A stretch of 49,748 bases of DNA from Acidobacteriota bacterium (lineage in GTDB: Bacteria; Acidobacteriota; Terriglobia; Acidiferrales; UBA7541), in the NCBI GenBank assembly GCA_003224525.1, contig QHZB01000182.1, positions 1-49,748 on the forward strand, in the 5' to 3' direction. The notes under the pieces were generated by a model, which did no database searches, was not told where the DNA came from, and saw only the letters and a list, made by a program, of their open reading frames with translations. Position numbers and translations under genes: made by a program. This document shows positions 36,069 to 43,895 of this stretch, piece by piece. How positions within the stretch are numbered: the stretch's first letter is position 1; the number at the start of each line of letters is the position of its first letter.

Positions 36069-36203
36069 GGGAAAGCCTAGACAGCGCGTTTTTAGCGCCC
36101 TGCCTAAACTTCAAATTATACGTCTGCTGTCAAAGCGGGGCAAACGGCGAACCGGCGTGCCACCGGCGTGACCGGAGGCGGCTGCGAATTTGTCCCGGCA
36201 AAC

Positions 36204-37148
36204 TCACGGCTCCTGGGTGAGGGTGATCTGGCCGATTCCGCCTTCCACTTTCAGATGAATCGTCGCGGGAGATTTTCCGTAAGCGTCGTTGGTGTAGGAG
36301 TCCCCGTCGTGCTTCAGGCCATGCACGTCGATGGAGCCGATGCCGCCGGAAGCGTGAGCAATCACACCGACGTTTTTCGGAAGACGAATGTTGGCTTGTC
36401 CCACACCCCCTTCAATGTCGGCCGTCAAATCGGTCTTGCGGTCGCCGGTGAAATCGACATCCATTTGTCCCGCTCCGAGATTCAGATCCAACCGGGTGAG
36501 CGGAACGTCGCGAAAATGCAGATTTCCCTGCCCCGCTCCCATATCCACTTTCAACTCCAGCGGGATGTCCTTGCTGAAGTGCAGGTTCCAATCATTTTGA
36601 GAACGGCCGAAATGGACGGAGTGCGATTCTTGAGAAATGCTGAGTTGGCCGACGCCGCCGTCCACGTGGTAATCGACGCGAGGCTGGTCGTAGGAATCGC
36701 TGTAGGTAAAATCTGCGTCGAGAATATGGCTCGCGCCGCCGTTGATAATGAGCTGCCCCGCACCCATCTCCACCCTGGCGTGTGCCGACTTTGCTCCCAG
36801 CAGATCCACAGTTTGCGTGTTGTGCTTTGACCCCGAATAGAAGCCGTGGCTGCGGGAATAGCCGCGTCCGTGCCACAGAAGAATGATCAGCACCACGACA
36901 AATGCGATCGTGCCAAAAGTGGCGCCGATGGAAACTCCCGGAGGTGCGTTGGGATTGCGGCTTCTTTGTACGTTATCCCATATCTTTCCCACGCCAATAA
37001 AGACGAGAATGAGCGGCCAGTAGGTCCAGAGAATAGGCACGGGATCGAATCCGGGATGCCAATTGCGGAAGAGAAAGAGAGCACCGATGGCAATGAGGAT
37101 GATCGGGAAGACGAGGGAAACTCGCCTGGGATCGCCGTCCGGGGCCAT
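36204..37148 (-). CDS. LiaF-like membrane protein with DUF4097-type beta domain
   Basis: 314 residues. Three hydrophobic segments (about 11-27, 38-56, 72-92) start with a LiaI/LiaF-like first pair (PIILIAIGALFLF, YWPLILVFIGVGKIW). From about 115 to the end it is a regular beta structure of short repeated units of the kind VEMGAGQLIINGGA, VDGGVGQLSI, VDMGAGQGNLHF, LNLGAGQMDVDFTG and IEGGVGQANIRLP, like the toastrack or DUF4097 domains that sit on envelope stress proteins. The domain could be outside the membrane or in the cytoplasm. Function unknown, envelope stress likely by family. Divergent from deoB. Confidence 0.82.
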   Translation of the reverse strand: MAPDGDPRRVSLVFPIILIAIGALFLFRNWHPGFDPVPILWTYWPLILVFIGVGKIWDNVQRSRNPNAPPGVSIGATFGTIAFVVVLIILLWHGRGYSRSHGFYSGSKHNTQTVDLLGAKSAHARVEMGAGQLIINGGASHILDADFTYSDSYDQPRVDYHVDGGVGQLSISQESHSVHFGRSQNDWNLHFSKDIPLELKVDMGAGQGNLHFRDVPLTRLDLNLGAGQMDVDFTGDRKTDLTADIEGGVGQANIRLPKNVGVIAHASGGIGSIDVHGLKHDGDSYTNDAYGKSPATIHLKVEGGIGQITLTQEP

Positions 37149-37358
37149 GATACACCTCCGCTATCTTGTACTACGCACGCGAAAGGTAAATAGTTCAGCG
37201 AGCGGCTGGTACCACTGTACAACAAACAAGATGCGGACAAGAACTCGGAGTGCCAGCTCCGAAGCCCGGCCTTTGCATAAGACCGGAATTGTCGCGGAGG
37301 ATTGCCTGGACAGACAGTGTGGTACAGTGCGGGCGAAAGGCGCTTGAGGAGCGGGGTT

Positions 37359-38561
37359 ATGCAGGAATTCGAGAGAATTTTCTGGATCGTGCTGGATAGC
37401 GTGGGGATTGGCGAGCTCCCCGATGCGGCAGAGTACGGCGACGTGAGCAGGAACACGCTTGGACATATCGCGGAATCGCGGCCGCTGGAAATCCCGAATC
37501 TGGTGCGCCTCGGACTGGCGAACATCGCGCCGCTGAAACATCAGACTCCGGCCGCCGCTCCGCTTGGAGCGTATGGCAAGGGAGCTACCATCTCTCCTGG
37601 AAAAGATACGACGACCGGACATTGGGAAATGAGTGGGGTGTGGCTGGACCAGGCGTTTCCGGTTTACAAAAACGGATTCCCACGGGAGTTGATCGAGGAG
37701 TTTGAGAAACAGATCGGAAGGAAAACGATCGGAAACAAGCCGGCTTCCGGTACGGAGATCATCAAGGAACTGGGCGAAGAACATGTGCGAACGGGTAAGC
37801 CGATTGTGTACACGTCGGGCGACAGCGTGTTTCAAATCGCCACGCATGAAGAGGTGATTCCAGTTGCCGAGCTCTACCATATGTGCGAGGTCGCCCGCAA
37901 ATTGCTGGATGGGCCGCACCGCGTGGGACGCGTGATCGCGCGGCCCTTCACGGGAATGCCGGGACACTATGTTCGGACGACGCGGCGGCATGATTATGGG
38001 GTGGACCCGCCGAAGCCGATGCTGATGGATGTTCTCGCGGAGCGTAAAGTTCGCGTGTTTGGTATCGGCAAGATTCATGACATTTACAACGGCCGCGGAG
38101 TCGAAGAATACGTGACCACGAAGGGCAACGCCGACGGCATGGAAAAATTGACGGTAGCAATCAGCGAGCGCAAAGGCGGGCTCATTTTTTGCAACCTGGT
38201 GGATTTCGACATGCTGTACGGCCACCGGAAAGATGTTGAGGGATTTGCAAGATCGCTGGAAGAATTTGACCGCCTGCTTGCGGAGTTCTTGCCGCTGCTG
38301 AGCCTCTCCGACATGCTGATGATCACCGCGGACCATGGATGCGACCCCGATCCGCGCTGCGCGACGACGGACCATTCGCGGGAGTACGTGCCGATTTTAG
38401 CGTATTCGCCCGCAGGCGGGGCGGGCGTGAACCTGGGAGTGCGGGACACACTGGCGGATATGGGGCAAACGATTGCGGAGAATTTCGATGCGACGATTCC
38501 GCATGGAAAAAGCTTCTTGAGTGAAATGAGGAAGCAGCGAAGCAATGAAGTCGCGAGGTAA
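37359..38561 (+). CDS. deoB: Phosphopentomutase
   Basis: DeoB interconverts ribose-1-phosphate and ribose-5-phosphate (and the deoxy forms) in nucleoside catabolism. The 400-residue protein belongs to the alkaline phosphatase superfamily with two Mn ions: WIVLDSVGIGELPDA (Asp13), DTTTGHWEM with the phosphorylated Thr (about 85), NLVDFDMLYGHR (about 283-294), TADHGCDPD and TTDHSREYVPILAY. I chose the ATG at 37359, preceded by GAGGAG seven bases upstream; an upstream in-frame start at 37302 would add 19 residues without support. Monocistronic as seen here, divergent from the LiaF-like gene. Confidence 0.95.
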   Translation: MQEFERIFWIVLDSVGIGELPDAAEYGDVSRNTLGHIAESRPLEIPNLVRLGLANIAPLKHQTPAAAPLGAYGKGATISPGKDTTTGHWEMSGVWLDQAFPVYKNGFPRELIEEFEKQIGRKTIGNKPASGTEIIKELGEEHVRTGKPIVYTSGDSVFQIATHEEVIPVAELYHMCEVARKLLDGPHRVGRVIARPFTGMPGHYVRTTRRHDYGVDPPKPMLMDVLAERKVRVFGIGKIHDIYNGRGVEEYVTTKGNADGMEKLTVAISERKGGLIFCNLVDFDMLYGHRKDVEGFARSLEEFDRLLAEFLPLLSLSDMLMITADHGCDPDPRCATTDHSREYVPILAYSPAGGAGVNLGVRDTLADMGQTIAENFDATIPHGKSFLSEMRKQRSNEVAR

Positions 38562-38613
38562 GGTGAAGCAATAGCCGTGACTGCTGACTCGTGACTGGTG
38601 GAAGAGAATTCCT

Positions 38614-38746
38614 TTGTCGCTACGCTCCGCAGGACAACCTGCCTTGCCGGATAGGAGCAGAGAACCTTGGTCGCGATGCTCCTCAGGGCAGATTCCTTCC
38701 AGGGAATGCAAAGAGGTCCTTCGGCTCCCCCCGGTCGCTCAGGACA
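38614..38746 (+). repeat. Degenerate direct repeats, TCGCTxCGCTCCxCAGGACA type
   Basis: Two 20-base copies, TCGCTACGCTCCGCAGGACA at 38617-38636 and TCGCGATGCTCCTCAGGGCA at 38671-38690, match at 16 of 20 positions. A third partial copy, CGGTCGCTCAGGACA, is at 38732-38746. They sit in the gap between deoB and a 47-residue ORF. I see no open frame of note or coding signal. They resemble the short GC-rich intergenic repeats of acidobacterial genomes (from memory). Confidence 0.5.
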
Positions 38747-38789
38747 GAAATCCTCGTCGGATTCCTGGTTAGCCATCAGAATTCCTGCG

Positions 38790-38933
38790 TCAGAACCAGT
38801 CGCTGCGGTAGGCCACCCACCAGCTAAGGATGCCGATGGGAATCGTGGCCAGCAGCGACCAAACGATGGGCAAGGTGACATCTGCTATCAGTCCCAGCGC
38901 AATGAAGGTAGCCCAGAAGACCTTGCGTTGCAT
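38790..38933 (-). CDS. 47-residue membrane protein
   Basis: ATG at 38933 to TGA at 38790, too short for the usual gene cut-off. The peptide MQRKVFWATFIALGLIADVT continues with two hydrophobic helices (about 5-22 and 23-40, PIVWSLLATIPIGILSWWVA) and ends YRSDWF. The charge distribution, the double-Trp helix and the clean end look protein-like; similar small membrane proteins are, I believe, common in acidobacteria. There is only AAGGA directly in front of the ATG, so the translation start is weakly supported. Function unknown. Confidence 0.55.
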   Translation of the reverse strand: MQRKVFWATFIALGLIADVTLPIVWSLLATIPIGILSWWVAYRSDWF

Positions 38934-39086
38934 TCCTTCATTCTAGCGCGCGCAGGCGCGCTGCGTCCGCCGGTCAAGGTGCGGGTTTCGAGAAAAAACA
39001 CATGCCCGGACAAAATGATGAAGGAAAAGTCAAAGCTCCTCACCCTCAAAAAAACCGCAGGTGGGGCACTTCGATCCCCAACGAAT

Positions 39087-39428
39087 TCATTTCTTGGGTG
39101 CGCGATCCGAAAACTGGACGACGGTGGCACTTGAAATGTCCGCATTTCCGCTTGCGTGGGAATCCAGCCGGGAGAGCAGCCCCGGGGCAACATTCCAGTG
39201 CTCGCCACTTTCCGTGATAACAGTCACGGTTTTCTTATTGTAGCGCGTGAGAGTTCCAATCAACTCAGGCCGCCCCGTGGGGCGGAATTTCACTTTTTCG
39301 CCGATGCGGAAATCCAGCATGGCGCCGTGGGAACGCATTTCGCCGAGAAACCTGAGGCGCGCCACGATTTTGTGATTTAGCTCGACGAGTTCTTCTTCAG
39401 AGAGCGAGTCGATATTGATGATGCGCAT
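39087..39428 (-). CDS. Conserved hypothetical protein, 113 residues
   Basis: Starts at the ATG at 39428, MRIINIDSLSEEELVELNHK; an in-frame start at 39485 would add 19 residues. The first 40 residues are a helical region (HKIVARLRFLGEMRS), followed by a beta-rich domain about 45-90: MLDFRIGEKVKFRPTGRPEL, IGTLTRYNKKTVTVITESGE, HWNVAPGLL. The second half looks like a KOW- or SH3-type small barrel (G-x-L-T-R-Y-N-K-K-T), which often binds RNA or DNA, but I claim no family. I recall similar acidobacterial proteins of unknown function. The downstream side holds a short TGGGG/CCCCA stem followed a few bases later by seven U on the minus strand, a weak terminator. Confidence 0.65.
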   Translation of the reverse strand: MRIINIDSLSEEELVELNHKIVARLRFLGEMRSHGAMLDFRIGEKVKFRPTGRPELIGTLTRYNKKTVTVITESGEHWNVAPGLLSRLDSHASGNADISSATVVQFSDRAPKK

Positions 39429-39485
39429 TTGAGTCCGGTCCTGGAGTCCCTGCGCGTATTTTATAGAAACCTGGCCGTATGGCAA

Positions 39486-39710
39486 GCTGGAACCTAATAG
39501 AAGCGCAGAGGTGGGTGATGGATTGCAAGGCCGTAATCCGAGTCTGTCGTGACAGGGTAGCTAAAAGAGCCACGCGGCCCGGATCGGCAACTCGGAACTA
39601 GAGTGTTACCGGGTGATGCTCAGCGCGAAATTAGAGCATCACCCGCCTTGACCGCCTTGAGCACACGGTTGACCGACCGCGAGCATGACTGATAAAGTAA
39701 AAAGAAATGG
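39486..39710 (+). other. Non-coding stretch with strong hairpin; possible small RNA
   Basis: There is no coding frame of note in about 280 bases ahead of the hydrolase gene. GGGTGATGCTC (39611-39621) pairs perfectly over eleven bases with GAGCATCACCC (39634-39644) around AGCGCGAAATTA. It is followed by a possible promoter (TTGACC at 39669-39674 and GATAAA at 39691-39696, 16 bases apart) and then by the terminator at 39711. The region could be a small RNA ending at that terminator or the leader of the hydrolase gene. I do not recognise a known RNA family; it does not match a tRNA, a 4.5S RNA or a GEMM riboswitch. Confidence 0.45.
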
Positions 39711-39744
39711 ACCGCGCACGCCAATGGCGTGGGCGGTTTTTTTT
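39711..39744 (+). terminator. Strong Rho-independent terminator or attenuator
   Basis: ACCGCGCACGCC (39711-39722) pairs with GGCGTGGGCGGT (39726-39737) around AAT with a single G-G mismatch, and eight T follow (39737-39744). This is the clearest intrinsic terminator on the plus strand in the window. No plus-strand protein gene ends upstream; the hydrolase gene begins 29 bases downstream. It therefore ends either an unrecognised small RNA or a leader transcript of the hydrolase gene. Confidence 0.8.
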
Positions 39745-39772
39745 ATGGGACACTTGCGAGAGGAGCTGCGGT

Positions 39773-40599
39773 ATGACCCCTGCAACTTCGCCCGGGCGAA
39801 TCGAAAGGCTGAATGGAGTGCCGATCTACTTTGAGGTGCACGGAAGCGGTGATCCCCTGCTTCTGCTGCATGGGTTTTCCGGTTGCAGCCAGGACTGGTC
39901 CGCGTTCATCGGGTCGCAGAGCCCCTCCACGGGAGAGGGATTTCAGCGGATCATTCCGGACCTGCGGGGACACGGGCGGTCGTTTGTACCACGGGATGGT
40001 GGCCTTGCTGGCACGAAAAGCGCACAGCCTGGATTGACTGTGCCGCCTGGGTTTTCTGCGTGGCGGCATGACGAAGCGGCAGCGGACATGTTTGCGCTGC
40101 TCGACCATTTGGGGATTGAGACAGTTAAGGGTATGGGGGTGAGCGGAGGGGGAAACGTGCTGCTGCATATGGCGACGAAGCAGCCGGAACGCGTGAAAGC
40201 GATGGTGCTGGTGAGCGCGACGAGCTACTTCCCCGCTCAGGCACGGCCGATCATGCGGGCGTACCCGGACAGTCTGCCCGCGGAGGGAGAGAAAATCTGC
40301 GGCGGCGCCACCCCGGCGGTGACGCGCAGATCGAAGCGCTCTTGGCGAGCACCAAGGCGTTCGCGGACAGCTATGACGACATGAACTTCACGCCACCGTA
40401 TCTGGGGAGGATTACGGCGCGCACGCTGATCGTGCAGGGCGATCGCGACCCGCTTTACCCGCTGGAGATTTCGGTGGAGATGGCAAGTGCTATTCCACGA
40501 TCAAGCCTGTGGGTCATTCCCAACGCGGGGCACGGGCCGGTACTCGGCCAGCGGTGGCCGGAGTTTTTGAAGACGGCGGCGGCGTTTCTTCGAGGTTGA
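39773..40599 (+). pseudogene. Alpha/beta hydrolase, interrupted by a frameshift
   Basis: The ATG at 39773 has AGGAG seven bases upstream. The first part carries LLLLHGFSGCSQDWSAFI (oxyanion region) and the nucleophile elbow GVSGGGN (Ser). After about 40296 the frame is lost; the second frame continues RRRHPGGDAQIEALLASTKA and then ITARTLIVQGDRDPLYPLE with the acid Asp and AGHGPV with the catalytic His, ending at 40599. Between the two frames the text GAGAAAAT|CTGCGG needs one base (for example ATG-CTG) to be in phase. Repaired, the protein has about 276 residues, normal for the family. The cause may be a true mutation or a sequencing error; all catalytic residues survive. Confidence 0.75.
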
Positions 40600-40711
40600 G
40601 CGGCGGGCTGACAACGATTTCGCCTTCGCGAAGCACGCCAGGATGCGGCGCCCGATGGGGCGCCACACAGCGGGCTAACTCATGTAGACTGCTTAACGTT
40701 CTGGCTGCAGA

Positions 40712-41494
40712 ATGAAAACGACATTAGGTCTCGCCATCATGGACAAGCGCCAAACGGTTGGACGAGTTTTCGTTGCGGTTTCCCTGGTTGTTTTCGGGGT
40801 GCAACATTTCCTGTATGGCGGCTTCGTCGCAGGACTGGTGCCCGCGTTCATGCCGGGGCGGCTGTTTTGGGCGTACTTTGTGGGCTTAGCGTTCTTTGCA
40901 GCCGCTGCCGGTATTCTCTACGAAGAAATGGCCCGGCCGGCGGCAACCATGCTGGGAGTGATGTTTTTTCTTTTCGTGGTGCTCCTGCACATTCCGAGGA
41001 TCGTCACGAATTCGCGCGATGGAAATGAATGGACCAGCGGATTCGTGGCGCTGGCGATGTGTGGCGGCGCCTGGATTCTCGCCAGCGCTTCTCCCCTATA
41101 TGAGCGCGAGATCGCTGATCCGTTCCTCAAGTTCGGGCGACACATTTTTGCCATGGCTTTTGTGGCGTTTGGGATTCAACATTTTGTTTACGCGCGTTTC
41201 GCATGGGGACTGGGCCCACCTTGGTATCTGGGGCGGCCCCTCTGGGCGTTTTTTTTTGGAGTAATTTTTGCCGCCGCAGGCGGAGCGATCATTTCTGGAG
41301 AAAAGACGCGAATGGCGGCTGACGTTCTGGCGGCGGTCCTTTTTGTATTTTTTCTGCTGCTTTACGTTCCTCGGATCATTGGGCAACTTCACAATCCGAA
41401 CCTGTGGACCAGCGGATTCGAGGTGCTGGCTATGTTTGGGAGCGCTCTGGTCCTGATCGGCAATTTGCCAATAGAAAAGAACGAACGGGTCTAA
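40712..41494 (+). CDS. DoxX-like membrane protein made of two tandem copies
   Basis: 260 residues, eight hydrophobic helices. The first half (about 15-125) and second half (about 145-255) are clearly duplicated: VFGVQHFLYGGF / AFGIQHFVYARF, GRLFWAYFVGLAF / GRPLWAFFFGVIF, VVLLHIPRIV / LLLYVPRII, EWTSGFVALAMCGGAWIL / LWTSGFEVLAMFGSALVL. Each half has four helices, so the gene arose by fusion of a DoxX-like four-helix unit. A possible earlier or later start (40712 or ATG 40739) is not resolved. Function unknown; DoxX relatives are linked to quinone or thiol redox, but I do not claim it here. Confidence 0.8.
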   Translation: MKTTLGLAIMDKRQTVGRVFVAVSLVVFGVQHFLYGGFVAGLVPAFMPGRLFWAYFVGLAFFAAAAGILYEEMARPAATMLGVMFFLFVVLLHIPRIVTNSRDGNEWTSGFVALAMCGGAWILASASPLYEREIADPFLKFGRHIFAMAFVAFGIQHFVYARFAWGLGPPWYLGRPLWAFFFGVIFAAAGGAIISGEKTRMAADVLAAVLFVFFLLLYVPRIIGQLHNPNLWTSGFEVLAMFGSALVLIGNLPIEKNERV

Positions 41495-41545
41495 AGACCC
41501 GCCACTACAAGAGCCGGACTTAAGCCCGTCTACAGAGACAGGTCC
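41486..41545. repeat. Palindromic REP-like elements after the DoxX-like gene
   Basis: CGGGTCT (41486-41492) pairs with AGACCCG (41495-41501) around AA, overlapping the end of the gene; CCGGACTTAAGCCCG follows near 41514-41528 as a second imperfect palindrome, and ACAGGTCCGG near 41538. The spacer CCACTACAAGAG is like that of the other repeats of the window. These probably are copies of a dispersed intergenic element. Confidence 0.5.
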
Positions 41546-41627
41546 GGTTCATCACGACTTCCTAATGTGTTGCACGGTAGGCTGAAAGCTCAGAGTAGGT
41601 GTCGTCTCTGGCGGAGGGAGCGATCGC

Positions 41628-42599
41628 ATGGGTATGTTCAATAAAGGTGGAGGCCGTGACGACGCGGCATTTGAAATGAGCAGAGACGGCCCGCTCATAA
41701 AGCTTGGGGCCATCGTCATCGGTGTGATCCTCGTGCTCGCGGTGCTGGGTGTTTTCCTTCTGCGGGTGACGCGCATCGAGGCGGGACACGTGGGCGTGGA
41801 GATCAACCTGGCGGGCAAGCAGCGCGGTGCATCGGAAATTCCGGTGCGCACGGGCTGGGTGGTGTATTCGACATTGAGCACGCAGATCATTGAATTCCCG
41901 ACGTTCGTGCAGACGGTGAAATGGACCAAAGATACAAACGAAGGACATCCGGTAAATGAAGAGCTGGGGTTTAATTCGAAGGAAGGTATGGAAATCTTCG
42001 TGGACGTGTCGCTGTCGTATGCCATTGAAGCGGCGAAGGCGCCGGACTTCTACGTGAAGTATCGCCTCGCGGACATGGAGTCGTTCACGCACGGGATTCT
42101 GCGCGACGTGGCGCGCAACTCGCTGAACGAAGTGGCTTCGATGTACGTGGTGGAAGATATCTACGGCGAGAAAAAGGCGGAATTTCTGAGCAAGGTGCAG
42201 GCGAAAATCGAGCAGAAAATGTCGCCGCTGGGTGTGAGCGTGCAGCAGTTCGGTTTCATCGGGGCGCCGCGCCTACCGACGGTGATCGCGACGGCCATCA
42301 CGGCAGAGGCCCAGGCGATCCAACAGGCGGAGCGGGCCCTGAATGAATTGGCGACGACGCAGGCGGAAGCGGCGAAGAAAATCGCGGAGGCGGAAGGCGA
42401 TGCCAAGTCGCTGGTGACACGAGCACAGGGAGAAGCGGATGCCAAGCGCATCCGGCAGAACTCGCTGACGCCGCAGTTGCTGGAATTGCGCCGGACCGAA
42501 AACAATGGAGCACTCATCGACAAGAGGAACGGCCAGCTACCAACGGTGCAGACCGGGCAAGGTGGCGGGATGATCCTGCAACTGCCTAAGCCACAATAG
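41628..42599 (+). CDS. SPFH/band 7 (prohibitin-like) membrane protein
   Basis: 323 residues. GGAGGGAG lies seven bases before the ATG. One membrane helix is at about 25-46 (LGAIVIGVILVLAVLGVFLL). The SPFH domain (about 50-215) follows with GHVGVEINLAGKQRG, QTVKWTKD, VDVSLSYAI and GVSVQQFGFIGAPRLP; then a coiled-coil tail (about 222-290, AIQQAERALNELATTQAEAA) with the AEGDAKSLVTRAQGEADAK repeat usual for prohibitin or HflK/C-like proteins. Such proteins form large rings in the membrane and influence proteases or lipid domains. No NfeD or HflC partner is adjacent. Confidence 0.9.
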   Translation: MGMFNKGGGRDDAAFEMSRDGPLIKLGAIVIGVILVLAVLGVFLLRVTRIEAGHVGVEINLAGKQRGASEIPVRTGWVVYSTLSTQIIEFPTFVQTVKWTKDTNEGHPVNEELGFNSKEGMEIFVDVSLSYAIEAAKAPDFYVKYRLADMESFTHGILRDVARNSLNEVASMYVVEDIYGEKKAEFLSKVQAKIEQKMSPLGVSVQQFGFIGAPRLPTVIATAITAEAQAIQQAERALNELATTQAEAAKKIAEAEGDAKSLVTRAQGEADAKRIRQNSLTPQLLELRRTENNGALIDKRNGQLPTVQTGQGGGMILQLPKPQ

Positions 42600-42659
42600 G
42601 TTGCAAAACTTGCCACTACCGGGTGGGACCTTGCTGAAATGGGACGCAGCACAAGAGCA

Positions 42660-42860
42660 GGTCGCAGCAGTGCCGCGCCCCTACAAATTCGATGGTCAGC
42701 GATTTTCAGTTGTCAGTTCTCAGCTGTCAGTCAGAAAAGGATAATGCGTTATCGTTCGTTTGTCGTTGTTCTCCAAGGTGGCCCTGAGCAAACCTTCCAT
42801 TGAAGGGCGCGGCGTAATTTACGGCGTGGCGAGCCAGGGCGCAGCGGGCTGCGCCCCTAC
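42660..42860. repeat. REP-like palindromes between SPFH and VWFA genes
   Basis: Two relatives of the element at 9739 lie in this gap. Near 42672-42684 only the right half GCCGCGCCCCTAC is well kept. At 42837-42860 GGGCGCAGC pairs with GCTGCGCCC around GG, followed by CTAC. Between them, 42701-42733 contains a run of the CAGTTGTCAGTTCTCAG type, the complement of the stretch seen at 26326. No gene is seen in the 287-base gap. Confidence 0.6.
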
Positions 42861-42886
42861 AAAAACAAACGGTGCGGGGAGAATCG

Positions 42887-43870
42887 TCAGTTGCCGGCGG
42901 CGGAAGGCATTTCTGTAGGGGCGTAGTAGCCGTTGCGGGTGCGGGCGACGAGTTTGCCGCGGCCGCGCGGGGGAATGACTTCCACTTGGACGGCTCGGAA
43001 GGAGCCGTCGCGGCGGATGTTGGTGGGATAGTAGGCCAGAATGTACTGGTTGCGAATGTCGTGTGCAACCTGCTCGCAGATGTTGTGCACGTCATCGACG
43101 TTTTCCGGGAAGAAGGCCAGGCCGCCGGAGGCCGCCGAGATTTGCTCGAGGGCTTTGCGGGCGCGCTTGGCTTCCTTCTTATTTTCCTGGCCGAGGAGCC
43201 CGATGGTGTAGATCACCGTATCGGTCTTCTGGACTTCACGAATCATTCTCTCGAGGGAATTGCGGCTGGCGTTGTCCTCGCCGTCGGTGACGACGAGCAG
43301 GACCTTCTTGTCTTTGGAAGCTTTCTTGAGATGATCGAGAGAGCCGAGGATGGCGTCGCGCAGGGCGGTGCTGCCGCGGGAATCGATGCGTTCGAGGGCT
43401 TCCTTGAGCTCCGGGATGCTATTGGTGAAATCCTTGTCGAGATCGAGATAGAAGTCGTCGTTGAAATTGACGACGAAGGCCTCGTCGTTAGGGTTGCTGG
43501 CCTGGACGAGAGTGAGGGCGGCTTCATTGACGCGGGGACGCTTGTCGCGCATGCTGCCGCTATTGTCGATCACCAGCCCCATGCTGACGGGCACGTCCTC
43601 GCGCTTGAAAACGGAGAGTTTCTGTTCGACTTTGTCTTCGAAGACGCGAAAATTTTCCGACTTGAGGCCGTCCGCGAAGCGATGACGGTCATCGAGAACG
43701 GTCGTGTGCAAGACGACCAGGTTAACGTCAACCTTGATGCTCGAACCTTGTTTGCCGGCGTTGGAGTCCTGGCTGGGAGGAGGCGGTACGGAATTGGGGA
43801 TGGGAATCTGGGCAAAGGCGGCGGAAGCGAAGACAGCAGCAGCGCAGACCAAGAGTGAGATATAGCGCAA
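42887..43870 (-). CDS. Exported VWFA-type protein (acidobacterial VWFA family), second copy
   Basis: About 327 residues. A signal peptide (LRYISLLVCAAAVFASAAFAQ) starts the protein if a TTG at 43870 is the start; that is the position I prefer, since the frame is open far into the upstream gene (to 44083) but only this start puts the signal peptide first. The VWA domain (about 70-250) has the metal-ion site DNSGSMRDK, and VTDGEDNASRN further on. The end NGYYAPTEMPSAAGN contains the GYYAP block seen in this family. It lies 25 bases after its paralog. No good ribosome binding site, so the two may be translationally coupled. Confidence 0.85.
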   Translation of the reverse strand: MRYISLLVCAAAVFASAAFAQIPIPNSVPPPPSQDSNAGKQGSSIKVDVNLVVLHTTVLDDRHRFADGLKSENFRVFEDKVEQKLSVFKREDVPVSMGLVIDNSGSMRDKRPRVNEAALTLVQASNPNDEAFVVNFNDDFYLDLDKDFTNSIPELKEALERIDSRGSTALRDAILGSLDHLKKASKDKKVLLVVTDGEDNASRNSLERMIREVQKTDTVIYTIGLLGQENKKEAKRARKALEQISAASGGLAFFPENVDDVHNICEQVAHDIRNQYILAYYPTNIRRDGSFRAVQVEVIPPRGRGKLVARTRNGYYAPTEMPSAAGN

Positions 43871-43895
43871 GGGAGAAAAGAGACGCGGGAAGAGC

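Noticed and set aside
37161-38375. Long 404-residue leftward frame opposite deoB
   Set aside because: It lies entirely antisense to a clear phosphopentomutase and has no domain; it is a high-GC shadow frame.
39490-39744. Possible tmRNA, 4.5S RNA, 6S RNA or GEMM riboswitch
   Set aside because: I looked for the tRNA-like 3' end, the SRP GGAAGCAGC-type loop, the 6S long-bulge pairing and the GEMM core and found none of them; kept only as an unassigned RNA candidate.
42910-42930. CTGTAGGGGCGTAGTAGCC as another REP copy
   Set aside because: It encodes the conserved GYYAPTE end of the VWFA protein and has no inverted repeat partner.
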